Source: Sambucus nigra
Lineage: Eukaryota > Streptophyta > Magnoliopsida > Dipsacales > Adoxaceae
Direction: 5' to 3'
DNA length: 64,000 nucleotides
Assembly (NCBI GenBank): GCA_949130495.1
Contig: OX422208.1
Span: 645,504,023-645,568,022, forward strand
Shown here in pieces: positions 9,600-21,052 of the stretch; positions within the stretch are counted from its first letter, which is position 1; the number at the start of each line of letters is the position of its first letter. The notes beneath the pieces were generated by a model. The model was not told the origin of the DNA. It did not search any database and saw only the letters and a program-made list of their open reading frames with translations. A program made the position numbers and the translations under genes.

Positions 9600-12500
9600 A
9601 AATAATTTCCAATGTGGCTCGTAAGACCTCGATAATTTGGAAATCACTAGAGTTAGTCTTGAAAACATGCATTTAAAGGGAAAAAGCCCAAGACAGCCCC
9701 TAAATGGCTCTGTGAGAGGCACGGACACCTCTCACGGGACCAATGTAACTCGTAAGAATTGACCACGTAGTCATGGGACTCCCAAATTGAGAATATGATA
9801 ATAATTTGAAAATGTCTAGATTTAGGCTTAAAAACATGCTTAGAGAGAAAAAAAATCCAAAACAGTTCCAAATGTAACCCATATGAACTTATCACGTCGT
9901 CACGAGTCTCCTGATTTGAAAATATGATGATAATTTGAAAATATCTAGATTACGCTAAAAAATAAGACATTAAAGGGTGAAACCCCAAACGGTTTCGTAA
10001 GAGGCACTAACACCTCGTACGGGATCAATGTAACTTGTAGGAACTAACCGTATAGTCACGGGTCCCTCGGTTTGAGAATATGAAAATAATTTGAGAGTTT
10101 CTAGCTTAGGCTTAAAAACGAGCTGTTAAACGGTGAAAACCCAAATCAACTTCCAAATGGCCCCGTAAAAGGTATGAACTCCTGACACGGGACCAATGTA
10201 ACTCGTAGGAACAAATCACATACTCACGAGTCTCACGATGTAAGAATATGACGATAATTTGAAAATGTCTAGATTAGGCTTAAAAATAAGTCGTTAAATG
10301 GTGAAAACCCAAATTAGCCTTGAAACGACCCCGTAAGAGGCACAAACACCTCGTACGGGAACAACGTAACTCGTAGGAACTAGCCGCTTAGTCACGGGTC
10401 TCCCGATTTGATAATATGATGATAATTTGATAGTTTCTAGCTTAGGCTTAAAAACAAGCAGTTAAAGGGTGAAAACCTAAATCAGCCTCCAAATGGCACT
10501 ATAAAAGTCATGAACACCTCACACGGGACCAATCTAACTCCTAGGAACTTATCACGTAGTCACAAGTATCCCGGTTCGATAATATAACAATAATTTGGAA
10601 ATATCTGGCTTAGGCTTAAAATAAGCCGTTAAAGGGTGAAATCCCAAACCATCCACCAAACGGCCCCATAAGAGGCACTAACACCTCATACGAGACTAAT
10701 GTAATTCATAGGAACTGACCGCGTAGTCACGGGTCTCCCGGTTTGAGAATATGATGATAATTTGATAGTTTCTAGATTAGGCATAAAAATAAGCAGTTAA
10801 AGGGTAAAACCCAAATCAACCTCTAAACGGCACCGTAAAAGTCATGAACACCTCACACGGGACCAATGTAACTCGTATAAACTTATCACGTAGTCACGAG
10901 TCTCCTGGTTTGAGAATATGATGATAATTTGAAAATATCTACCTTAGGCTTAAAATAAGTCATCAAAGGGTGAAATCCCAAACTAGCCCCAAAACGGAAC
11001 CAAAAGAAGCACTAACACCTCGTACAGGACCAATGTAACTCATAGGAACTGACCGCGAAGTCACGGGTATCACGGTTTGAGAATATGACAATAATTTGAT
11101 AGTATATAGATTAGGCTTAAAAACAAGAAGTTAAAGGGTGGAAACCGAAATCAGCCTCCAAACGGCCCCGTAAAAGGCATGCATACCTCACACGGGACCA
11201 ATGTACCTTGTAGGAACAAATCTCATAGTCAGGAGTCTCCCGGTTTAAGAATATGATGCTAATTTGAAAATATCTAGATTAGGTTTAAAAATAAGCCATT
11301 AAAGGGTGAAAACCCAAACCAGCCCCTAAACGGCCCCGTAAGAGGCACTAACACGTTGTACTAGATCAGTGTAACTTCTAGGAACTAACCGCGTAGTCAT
11401 GGATCTCTCGGTTTGAGAATATGACGATAATTTGAAATTTTCTAGCTTAGGCTTAAAAATAAGCCATTTAAGAGTGGAAGCCCAAATCAGCCTCCAAACG
11501 GCCCCATAAAAGGCATGCACACCTCACACGGGACCAATGTACCTAGTAGGAACAGATCCCGTAGTCACGAGTCTCCCGTTTTAATAATATGATGCTTATT
11601 TGAAAATATCTAGATTAGGCTTAAAAATAAGCCATAAAAGGGTGAAAACTCAAATCAGACCCCAAACGGCCCCGTAAGAGGCACTAACACCTCGTACGAG
11701 ATCAGTGTGACTTCTAGGAACTAACCACGTAGTCACGGGTCTCTCAGTTTGAGAATATTATGATAATTTGAAAATTTCTAGCTTAGGCTTAAAAACAAAC
11801 CGTTAAAGGGTGAAAACTCAAATTAGCCTCTAAACGGCACCGTAAAAGTCATGAACACCTCACACGGGACCAATGTAACTCATAGGAACTTATCACGTAG
11901 TCACGAGTCTCCCAGTTTGAGAACATGACGATAACTTGAAAATATCTAGCTTAGGCTTAAAATAAACCATTAAAGTGTGAAATCCCAAACGAGCTCCCAA
12001 ACGGCCCTCTAAGAGGCACTAACACCTCGTACGTGATCAATGTAATGTGTAGGAACTAACCACGTAGTCATGAGTCTCTCGGTTTGAGAATATGATGATA
12101 ATTTGAAAGTTTCTAGCTTAGGCTTAAAAACAAACCGTTAAAGGGTGAAAACCCAAATTAGCCTCCAAACGGCCCCGTAACATGTATGAACACCTCATAT
12201 GGGACCAATGTAATTCATAGGAACTGATCGCGTTGTCACGAGTCTCCCGATTTGAAAATATGATGATAATTTTAAAATATCTAAATTAGGCTTAAAACTA
12301 AGCCATTAAAGGGTGAAAACCCAAACGTGCCACCAAACGGCCCCGTAACAGGCACTAACACCTCGTACGAGATCAATGTAACTTGTAGGAACTAATCGCG
12401 TTGTCACAGGTCTCTCAGTTTGAGAATATGATGATAATTTGAAAGTTTCTAGCTTAGGCTTAAAAATAAGCCGTTAAAGGGTGAAAACCCAAATCAGCCT

Positions 12501-15500
12501 CCAAATAGCCCCATAAGAGGCATGAACACCTCACACATGATCAATGTACCTTGTATGAACTGATCACATAGTCACAAGTCTTCCGATTTAAGAATTTGAC
12601 GATAATTTGAAAATATTAAGATTAGGCTTAAAAATAAGCTTTTAAAGGGTAAATCATAGGAGGTAACCATGTAGTCAGGCCCAAATGGCCCCATAAGATA
12701 CAGTAACACCTCGTACGAGATCAATGTAACTTGTAGGAACTAACCACGTAGCCACGGGTATGTCGGTTTGAGAATATGGTGATAAATTGAAAGTTTCTAG
12801 CTTAGGCTTAAAAATAAGCCGTTAAAGGGTAAAAACCAAAATCAGCCTCCAAACGTCCCCATAAAAGGCATGAACACCTCACACGGGACCAATGTAACTC
12901 GTAGGAACTGATCGCGTAGTCATAAGTCTCCCGATCTGAGAATATGATGATAATTTGAAAATATATAGATTAGGCTTAAAAATAAACCATTAAAGGGTGA
13001 AAACCCAAACCAGCCCCCAAATGGCCCCGTAAGAGGTAGTAACACCTCGTACGAGATCAATGTAACTTGTAGGAATTAACCACGTAGCCATGGGTATGTT
13101 GGTTTGATAATATGATGATAAATTGAAAGTTTCTAGCTTAGGCTTAAAAATAAGCCGTTAAAGGGTAAAAACCAAAATCAGCCTCCAAACGTCCCCATTA
13201 AAGGCATGAACACCTCACACGGGACTAATGTAACTCGTAGGAACTGATTGCGTAGTCATAAGTCTCCTGGTTTGAGAATATGATGTTAATTTGAAAATAT
13301 CTAGATTAGGCTTAAAAATAAGCCATTAAAGGGTGAAAACCCAAACTAGCCCCCAAACGGCCCCGTAAGAGGCACTAACACCTCGTACGGGATCAATGTA
13401 ACTTGTAGGAACTAACCGCATAGTCACGGGTTTCTCGATTTGAGAATAAGACCATAATTTGATAGTTTCTAGCTTAGGCTTAAAAATAAGCAGTTAAAGG
13501 GTGAAAACCCAAATCAGACTCCAAACGGCCCCGTAAAAGGCATGAACTCCTCACACGAGACCAATGTAACTCGTAGGAATTGATCACTTAATCACGAGTC
13601 TCTATGTTTGAGAATATGATGATAATTTGAATATCTAGATTAGGCTTAAAAATAAGTCGTTAAATGGTGAAAACCCAAATCTGTCCCGAAACGGCCTCGT
13701 AAGAGGCACTAACACCTCGTACGGGACCAATGTAACTCGTAGGAACTAATTGCGTAGTCACGGGTCTCCCAGTTTGATAATATGATGATAATTTGATAGT
13801 TTCTAGCTTAGGCATAAAAATAAGCAGTTAAAGGGTAAAACCCAAATCAACCTCTAAACGGCACTGTAAAAGGCATTATCTCCTCACACGGGACCAATGT
13901 AACTCGTAGGAACTTATCACGTAGTTACGAGTATCCCGATTTGAGAATATGACGATAATTTGAAAATATCTAGATTAGGCTTAAAAATAAGCCATTAAAG
14001 GGTGAAAACCCAAACGGCCCCGTAAGAGGAACTAACACCTCGTACGGGATCAATGTAACTCGTAGGAACTAACCGCGTAGTCACGGGTTTCTCGATTTGA
14101 GAATATGACGATAATTTGATAGTTTCTAGCTTAGGCTTAAAAATAAGCAGTTAAAGGGTGAAAACCCAAATCAGACTCCAAACGGCCCCGTAAAAGGCAC
14201 GAACTCCTCACACGAGACCAATGTAACTCGTAGAAATTGATCACGTAATCACGAGTCTCTATGTTTGAGAATATGATGATAATTTTAATTCTAAATTAGG
14301 CTTAAAAATAAGTCGTTAAATGGTGAAAACCCAAATCTGTCCCGAAACGGCCTCGTAAGAGGCACTAACACCTCGTACGGGACCAATGTAACTCGTAGGA
14401 ACTAATTGCGTAGTCACGGGTCTCCCGGTTTGATAATATGATGATAATTTGATAGTTTCTAGCTTAGGCATAAAAATAAGCAGTTAAAGGGTAAAACCCA
14501 AATCAACCTCTAAACGGCACTGTAAAAGGCATTATTTCCTCACACGGGACCAATTTAACTCATAGGAACTTATCACGTAGTCATGAGTCTCTCGGTTCGA
14601 GAATATGACGATCATTTGAAAATATCTAGCTTAGTCTTAAAGTAAGCCGTTAAAGGGTGAAATCCTAAACCAACCCCCAAACGGCCCCATAAGAGGCACT
14701 AACACCTCGTACGGGACCAATGTAACTCATAGGAACTGACCGCGTAGTCACGAGTCTCCCGGTTTAAGAATATGATGATAATTTGATAGTTTCTAGCTTA
14801 GGCTTAAACACAAGCCATTAAAGGGTGAAAACCCAAATCAGTCTCCAAACAGCACTGTAAGAGGCATGAACACCTCACACCTGACCAATGTACCTCGTAG
14901 GAACTGATCGCATAGTCAAGAGTCTCCTGATTTGAGAATATGACGATAATTTGAAAATATCTAAATTAGGTTTACAAATAAGCCATTAAAGGGTGAAAAT
15001 CCAAACTAGCCCCCAAACGGCCCCGTAAGAGGCACTAACACCTCGTACGGGATCAACGTAACTTGTAGAATTAATCGCGTAGTCACGGGTCTCTCGGTTT
15101 GAGAATATGACGATAATTTGAAAATTTCTAGCTTAGGCTTAAAAACAAGCCGTTTAAGGGTGGAAACCCAAATCAGCCTCCAAACGGCCCCGTAAAAGGC
15201 ATGAATCCCTCACACGGGACCAATGTAACTCGTAGGAACTGATCACGTTGTCACGAGTCACTCATTTGAGAATATGACAATAATTTGAAAATATCTAGAT
15301 TAGGTTTCAAAATAAGTCGTTAAATGTTGAAAACCTAAATCTGCCCTGAAACGGCCCCGTAAGAGGCACTAACACCTCGTACGGGACCAATGTAACTCGT
15401 AGCAACTAACCGCGTAGTCACGGGTCCCTCAGTTTGAGAATATGATGATAATTTGAAAGTTTCTAGCTTAGGCTTAAACACACGCCGTTAAAGGGTGAAA

Positions 15501-17805
15501 ACCCAAATGAGCCTCCAAACGACCCTGTAAAAGGCATTATCTCCTCACACGGGACCAATGTAACTCATAGGAATTGATCACGTAGTTACGAGTATCCCGA
15601 TTTGAGAATATGATGATAATTTGAAAATATCTAGAGTAGGCTTCAAAATAAGCCATTAAAGGGTGAAGACCCAAACTAGCCCCTAAACGGCCCCGTAAGA
15701 GGCACTAACACCTCGTACGGGATCAATGTAACTGGTAGGAACTAACCGCGTAGTCACAGGTCTCTCGGTTTGAGAATATGATGATATTTTGAAAGTTTCT
15801 AACTTAGTCTGAAAAACAAGCTATTAAAGGGTGAAAACCCAAATCAGCCTCCAAACGATCCCATAAAAGGAATGAACTCCTCACACGGGACCAATGTAAC
15901 TTGTAGGAACTGATCACGTAGTCATGAGTCTCCCGGTTTGAGAATATGATGATAATTTGAAAATATCTAGATTAGGCTTAAAAATAAGTCGTCAAATGGT
16001 GAAAACCCAAATCTTCCCTGAAACGGCCCTGTAAGAGGCACTAACACCTCGTTCGGGACCAATGTAACTCGTAGGAACTAACCGCATAGTCCCGGGTCTC
16101 CCAATTTGATAATATGACGGTAATTTGATAGTTTCTAGCTTAAGCTTAAAAACAAGCAGTTAAAGGGTGAAAACCGAAATTAGCCTTTAAACGACACTAT
16201 AAATGTCATGAACACCTCACACGGGACCAATGTAACTCATAGGAACTTATCACGTAGTCACAAGGCTCTCGGTTTTGGAATATGATGATAATTTGAAAAT
16301 ATATAGCTTAGGCGTTAAATGGTGAAATCCCAAACCAGCCCCCAAACGGCCTTATAAGAGACACTATCACCTCGTACGGGACCAATGCAACTCATAGGAA
16401 CTGAGCGCGTAGTCATGGGTCTCCCGATTTGATAATATGATGATAATTTGAAAGTTTCTAGCTTAGACTTAAAAACAAGTCGTTAAAGGGTGAAAACCGA
16501 AATCATCCTCCAAACCGTCCTGTAAGAGGCATGAACACCTTGCAACTGACCAATGTACCTTGTAGGAACTATTTACATAGTCACGAGTCTCCCGATTTAA
16601 GAATTTGATGATAATTTGAAAACATCTAGATTAGGCTTAAAAATAAGCCATTAAAGGGTGAAAACCCAAATCAGCCTCCAAACGGCCCCATAAAAGGCAT
16701 GAACACCTCACACGGGACCAATGTACCTCATAGGAACTGATCACGTAGTTACGAGTCTCCGGGTTTCAGAATATGATGATAATGTGAAAATATCTAGATT
16801 AGTCTTAAAAATAAGCCTTTAAAGGGTGAAAACCCAAATCAGCCCCCAAACGGCCCCGTAAGAGGCACTAACACCTTGTACGGGATCAATGTAACTTGTA
16901 GGAACTAATCGCATAGTCACGAGTCTCTCGGTTTGAGAATATGATGATAATTTGAAAGTTTCTAGCTTAGGCTTAAAAACAAACCGTTAAAGGGCAAAAA
17001 CCCAAATTAGCCTCCAAACGGCCCTTAAAAGGCATGAACACCTCACACGGGACCAATATAACTCGTAGGAACTGATCGCATAGTCACGAGTCTCCTGGTT
17101 TGAGAATATGATGATAATTTGAAAATATCTAGCTTAGGCTTAAGAATAAGCCGTTAAAGGGTGAAAACCCAAACCACCATCTAAATGATCCTGTAAGATG
17201 CATGAACACCTCATACGGGACCAATGTAACTTATAGGAACTGACCATGTAGTCACGGGTCTCTCAGTTTGAGAATATTATGATAATTAAAAACATCTAAA
17301 TTAAACTTAAAACAAGCCGTTAAAGGGTGAAAACCAAAACCATCTCCTAAACGGCCCCGTAAGAGGCACTAACACCTCGCACGAGACCAATATAACTCAT
17401 AGTAACTGACCGCGTAGTCAGGGGTCTCCTGGTTTAAGAATTTGATGATAATTCGAAACTATCGAGACTAGGCTTAAAAATAAGATGTTAAAGGGTGAAA
17501 ACCCAAACCAGCGCCTAAACGACTCCGTAAGATGCATGGTCCCTTTGTGCTGGACCTAAGTAACTCGTACGAAATAACTGCGTAGTCACAGGTCTCCTGG
17601 TTTGAGAATATGAAGATAATTTAAAAATATCTAGATTAAACTTAAAAATAAGCTGTTACAGGTTGAAAACCCAATCTAGTCTCCAAACAGCTCCGTAAGA
17701 GGCACTAACACCTCGTATGAGACTAATGTAACTCGTATGAACTGGCCACGTAGTCACGAAACTTCCAGTTTGAGAATATAATAATAATTGTAACTCGTAT
17801 ATGTA
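9600..17805. repeat. 168-bp tandem satellite array inside the CACTA element
   Basis: A unit of about 168 bp recurs head to tail about 48 times. The landmark 'ctag(c/a)ttaggcttaaaa' falls at 10101, 10269, 10437 and 10605, exactly 168 apart, and continues in this way to about 17637. Two unit types alternate. One carries 'gtttctagcttagg' with 'aggcactaacacctcgtac'; the other carries 'atatctagattagg' with 'aggcatgaacacctcacac'. The real period is therefore a dimer of about 336 bp. Outer units are more diverged and some are shortened (for example 9816-9945). The array has no ORF of note. It lies wholly between the CACTA ends, so it belongs to the transposon. Confidence 0.95.
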
Positions 17806-18364
17806 ATTTTTCAACTTGAATATGAATTTTTTTAAAAATTACTTGGTTACCAATGTCATATCTTTTTTCGTGTCCTATTTTTTTTACGGGTTAACATTCA
17901 ATCGCTAGCTTTTATCCACGCGGAACGCGCAAAGAAGTCGGTGGTTTACCACATGGGGATTATTTCTTTAGTGTCCTTAATATTCAGGATTCCATTTTGT
18001 GTTATGGTCGGGCACGCTTTAATAGTTTTACTATTTACTTTTATGGCCGTGCGGAATTTAGTAGTTTTATTGTCAACTTTTATCGCCGTGCAGGCTTTAT
18101 ATTAACAGGTTTTATATTGACAGGTTTTGGAATGCTCAGCAAATAGAGGAAACTCTGCCCAATATTTTTGATATGGGAACTATTAACACAAGTAATATTT
18201 TGAAGTTTATATGTACATTAGTTTATCAACAACATGCGATATTCATAATTTGTGAATTTTCTGGAATTTCTTTTGCAAATAATAAATATTGTTCCTACCA
18301 GATTTGGAATTTGCTGATTTTTCAGATTTGTTTCCAAATATTATTTTTTTTATTAATTGAAAAT
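17806..18364. other. CACTA right arm, no gene seen
   Basis: This is T-rich sequence between the satellite and the right subterminal repeats. A partial internal repeat is visible at about 18005-18115, where 'gtgc(g/a)g' is followed by 'tttatta'-like runs. A 68-codon frame (18173-18379) has a composition typical of chance AT-rich ORFs and is not called. Confidence 0.6.
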
Positions 18365-18704
18365 TTTGGCACGGTTTAAAACCGTGCCAAATTGTAAACT
18401 TTGAGTACGCTTATAAAATAATTTGTCACATTTTATAATCGTGCCAAAAGCATGCAAGAAATTGAAAAATATGGCACGGTTTTAAACTGTGCCAAAAGCG
18501 TGTCACATTCAATATCTAGCACGGTTTAAAAGCGTGCCAGATTAAAATCTGACAGAGTTTAAAAGTGTGGCAAAAGCGTGCTAGATTTCCCAATCTATCG
18601 TGCCAGAAAATATGGCACCCCTGATTCTAGCACAATTTTAAACAGTGCCAGATTGGGTCTGGCACAATTTTAAACTGTGCTAGATTCCTGTTTTTGGTGT
18701 AGTG
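18365..18704 (-). repeat. CACTA right subterminal motifs and terminal inverted repeat
   Basis: At least ten copies of the GGCACGGTTTTAAAC-like motif occur in both orientations, including the near-perfect palindrome 'ggcacggtttaaaaccgtgcc' at about 18367-18388. They run up to the 14-bp terminal repeat (18691-18704). The right side carries more motif copies over a longer stretch than the left, an asymmetry also seen in other CACTA elements. Confidence 0.88.
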
Positions 18705-18911
18705 CCAAGGAAGTTCGGGGAGGGAGACCTCGTTTTGAAGGTAGCAGTGAAGCACATCAAGGGTATTCCTCTGCCTAAGTTTGCAGCAAATTAGGAGGGA
18801 CCTTTCATTGTAAAGGAGGCTCATGATTCAGGCTATTGCTTAATTTATAAGATGGAAGAAGACAAACCATTTAAGATTAACAATAAATGGTTGAAAGTCT
18901 ATTATGTATAA
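18705..18911 (+). pseudogene. gypsy-1 integrase, 3' end after the CACTA insertion
   Basis: Directly after the CCA target duplication the reading continues with REGDLVLKVAVKHIKGIP, the C-terminal fold of a gypsy integrase. A stop at about 18791 follows KFAAN, then GPFIVKEAHDSGYCLIYKM and a natural end at 18909-18911. The segment joins without loss to the part that ends at 6461. There is no chromodomain after it, as expected for a Tat-type element and unlike gypsy-2. Confidence 0.85.
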
Positions 18912-19267
18912 GCAATTAACTTTAGATTATCATTGTATTTAGTTGTTTTGTTATGAGTATATAAATCTTTTCTTTCTAAACATATGTCTTTTGTTGCAAC
19001 TTGAGTGAAATGAAAGATTGCAGAGTTTGTATTTTCTGAAAGTAGTTATAGCACGAAGAAGTGGTACGGAAAAACATATAACCTTTCTTTCATTTATAAA
19101 TTTCGAGGCATTACAAAAAATTGGGAACTATTGCCCGAGAATTACATAAGAGAAAAAAAAAAGGAAAATGTGTACAAGTGTGAAAGAGTTTATTGGCCTA
19201 AGAGGAACCACAAGTCTAGAGCAGAGAAAAAATCTCCAGGCAGGCCTGAAGAAGCTACTAGGAATGA
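18912..19267. other. gypsy-1 spacer after pol, no gene seen
   Basis: This AT-rich spacer lies between the sense pol stop and the end of the antisense reading frame. Tail-to-tail gene ends meet here, so transcript ends of both strands would be expected, but I see no clear terminator motif. Confidence 0.5.
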
Positions 19268-19521
19268 TTATTGGGCATTAATAGAAACCTCCAGACTTGT
19301 TTGAACTTGTTCATGCTCAATAAGGAGTTTCTCCCATTTTAGCTTCGCCAGACGCAGAGAGCTTCTTCGATATCCTCTACCGCCTTATTGGCAGCTTCAA
19401 TTAAAGGTGTTAGCTCGGCCAACCTAACTTCCTCAGCTCGTTGAGCCTTCCAGTACTTCTGTAGCAGTTCCCTCTGGCTTTCTAATTGCCGACTCTTCAA
19501 GGTCTTCAAGTGTCCAATCAG
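19268..19521 (-). pseudogene. Antisense PMD gene of gypsy-1: C-terminal coiled-coil segment
   Basis: Read from 19521 downward, the frame gives LKSRQLESQRELLQKYWKAQ, then a Glu/Ala/Leu-rich run (RAEEVRLAELTPLIEAANKAVEDIEEAL). After a one-base shift it continues with LRLAKLKWEKLLIEHEQVQ and stops at 19268-19270. The heptad-like Leu/Ile spacing and charge suggest a coiled coil, a common tail for PMD-type proteins and for extra ORFs of plant gypsy elements. It is the tail of the gene that starts at 32970. It is separated from the rest by copia-2. Confidence 0.65.
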
Positions 19522-19661
19522 CTAGTTAAATTGGAAGCCATCTCGGCCTAACTCCTTTAGGTAGCCCAAGAATTATTTAAGGAGGGGACTAATAATGTTT
19601 TCAGTAGGAGTACTGACGAGATCGCTGATAACAATGGCCATACCTTGAAGCCTATAGATCA

Positions 19662-20021
19662 TCACCAAAATTTTTGTACGAAGACAATCCACAGTAAAAG
19701 TCTAAGGGTTGCAATCTGTTCAATTACCAAATGATGGCTGGCAGGCATTTGGGGAGATTGTTGAAAGACCATGAGATAGAATTCATGAGGAGCCAGGTTA
19801 TGTAAAGGAAGCTCACAACTATATTTGCTATCGGTCGCAGCACCTGTCGTGGAACCTTGGTCATTGTGATTAGATTCTTCTAAAATAGTCTGTTCACGAT
19901 GGGGCGACGTAATGGGCGAAGGGACTGATGGAAGTCTTTCTCCAGCTAGAAGGGATACACTATCTACCTGAGAGAAAGTAGAAAAAGTAATGAGTGCAAG
20001 CATCTTAACAAGTGTTTTCAT
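19662..20021 (-). pseudogene. Antisense PMD gene of gypsy-1: Ser/Thr-rich linker segment
   Basis: This open stretch of 119 codons on the - strand lies between the coiled-coil tail and a tandem repeat block. It is rich in Ser, Thr, Pro and His (for example LPSVPSPITSPHREQTILEE) and shows no domain. It likely belongs to the disordered linker of the antisense PMD gene. The call rests on strand, position and the absence of stops. Confidence 0.45.
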
Positions 20022-20445
20022 TGTTAAGTCACCGTTACTGGTGGAGTTTTACAAAAATCTTAACAAGTATTTTCATTGTTAAGTCACCATTTATGGTGGA
20101 GTTTTATAAAAATATTAACAAGTGTTTTCACTGTTAAGTCACCGTTACTGGTGGATTTTTACAAAAATCTTAACAAGTATTTTCATTGTTAAGTCACCGT
20201 TTCTGGTGGAGTTTTACAAAAATCTTAACAAGTGTTTATCATTGTTAAGTCACCGTTATGGGTGGAGATTGACAAAAGAAATCTTAACAAGTCTTTTCAT
20301 TGTTAAGTCACCATTTTTGGTGGAGTTTTACAAAAATCTTAATAAGTGTTTATCATTGTTAAGTCACCGTTATGGGTGGAGTTTGACAAAAAATATAAAT
20401 CTTAACAAATGTTTTCATTGTTAAGTCACCGTTACCAGTGGAGTT
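20015..20445. repeat. Tandem repeat of about 57-64 bp (about 8 copies)
   Basis: The unit contains 'ttgttaagtcaccgtt', then 'ggtggagttttacaaaaat', then 'cttaacaagtgtttt'. It recurs about eight times at spacings of about 57 to 64 bp. Each unit carries 'cttaaca' and 'tgttaag', which are inverse to each other, so a folded RNA or DNA arm is possible. The block lies within the linker part of the antisense PMD gene. Confidence 0.88.
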
Positions 20446-20523
20446 TGAATGTTGGAAAAATGAGAATCTTCTAGATTTTACATTGTCAAGAATAAAGGAC
20501 AAACAACAAGAAACGAAGAGAAA

Positions 20524-20748
20524 CTAGCGAAATACCTCAGCAATGGACGGAACAAGAATGGGAGTCACCAAGAAGGCTATAATGGTGGGAACCGCTAGGG
20601 GCAGGTTCATCTCCTCAGAATCCTCAACGGCACCCTCAACTAGAGGAACCTCAATGTTCGGTACAACTCCTGTGCTAACGAAGGGTACATAGGCCAATAT
20701 TGGGGTGGCCTTGGATGAAGACATTTGACCTTCCATGGATGCACCCAC
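20524..20748 (-). pseudogene. Antisense PMD gene of gypsy-1: linker segment next to the copia-2 insertion
   Basis: A 74-codon frame on the - strand is rich in Pro, Val, Ser and acidic residues (VPLVEGAVEDSEEMNLPLAV) and has no domain. The composition matches the open stretches on the other side of copia-2 (28851-29063), which supports one gene split by the insertion. Stops between the frames show decay. Confidence 0.4.
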
Positions 20749-21052
20749 ACTTTTGGTGCCAGAATAAGCACCATACTAGGCAAAAGGGTCAATGATGGCT
20801 TTAGGGATGGGAAGAGTCCTGAAATACGTTGGTGGGATTAGACTTGGAGAGAATTTCAAAATGAAGCTAAGTGTTAGAAGTGGGGAATAAATACAGAAGA
20901 AAAGAGACATACTTCACATTTAACTCACCTCAGTAATATTGCTAAAGAGGGTAACTGAAGTGATGTGTCTTGTCAATACAGATGAAAGAAGAATGTTAGC
21001 CAATACAGAAGCCCCTTTGACCCGAGGCATCCCAGGAGGTTAAAGTTCAGCA

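Larger units (their letters stand above)
6462..18704. mobile_element. CACTA (En/Spm-type) transposon, 12,243 bp, non-autonomous
   Basis: The element starts CACTACACCAAAAA (6462-6475) and ends with the exact inverse TTTTTGGTGTAGTG (18691-18704). It is flanked on both sides by CCA (6459-6461 and 18705-18707), the 3-bp duplication expected for CACTA elements. Removing it rejoins the integrase reading of gypsy-1, which independently proves the borders. Arrays of a short GGCACGGTTTTAAAC-like motif in both orientations lie next to each end, as is usual for transposase binding. No TNPD/TNP2-like transposase frame is visible in 12 kb, so movement would need a transposase supplied elsewhere. Most of its body is a satellite array. 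Confidence 0.95.

Noticed and set aside
9653..11520. Minus-strand ORFs of 60-80 codons in the satellite
   Set aside because: They recur only where stops happen to be mutated in single repeat units. There is no conserved frame through the array.
9600..17805. CRISPR-like or gene-family array
   Set aside because: The whole 168-bp unit repeats without unique spacers and has no open frame. It is a satellite.
18173..18379. 68-codon ORF in the CACTA right arm as a transposase piece
   Set aside because: It is AT-rich and Phe/Ile-rich without any known motif. It is expected by chance.
20122..20424. 100-codon + strand ORF with repeats
   Set aside because: It is a translation of the 60-bp tandem repeat and runs opposite to the antisense gene. 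Nothing suggests it is expressed.
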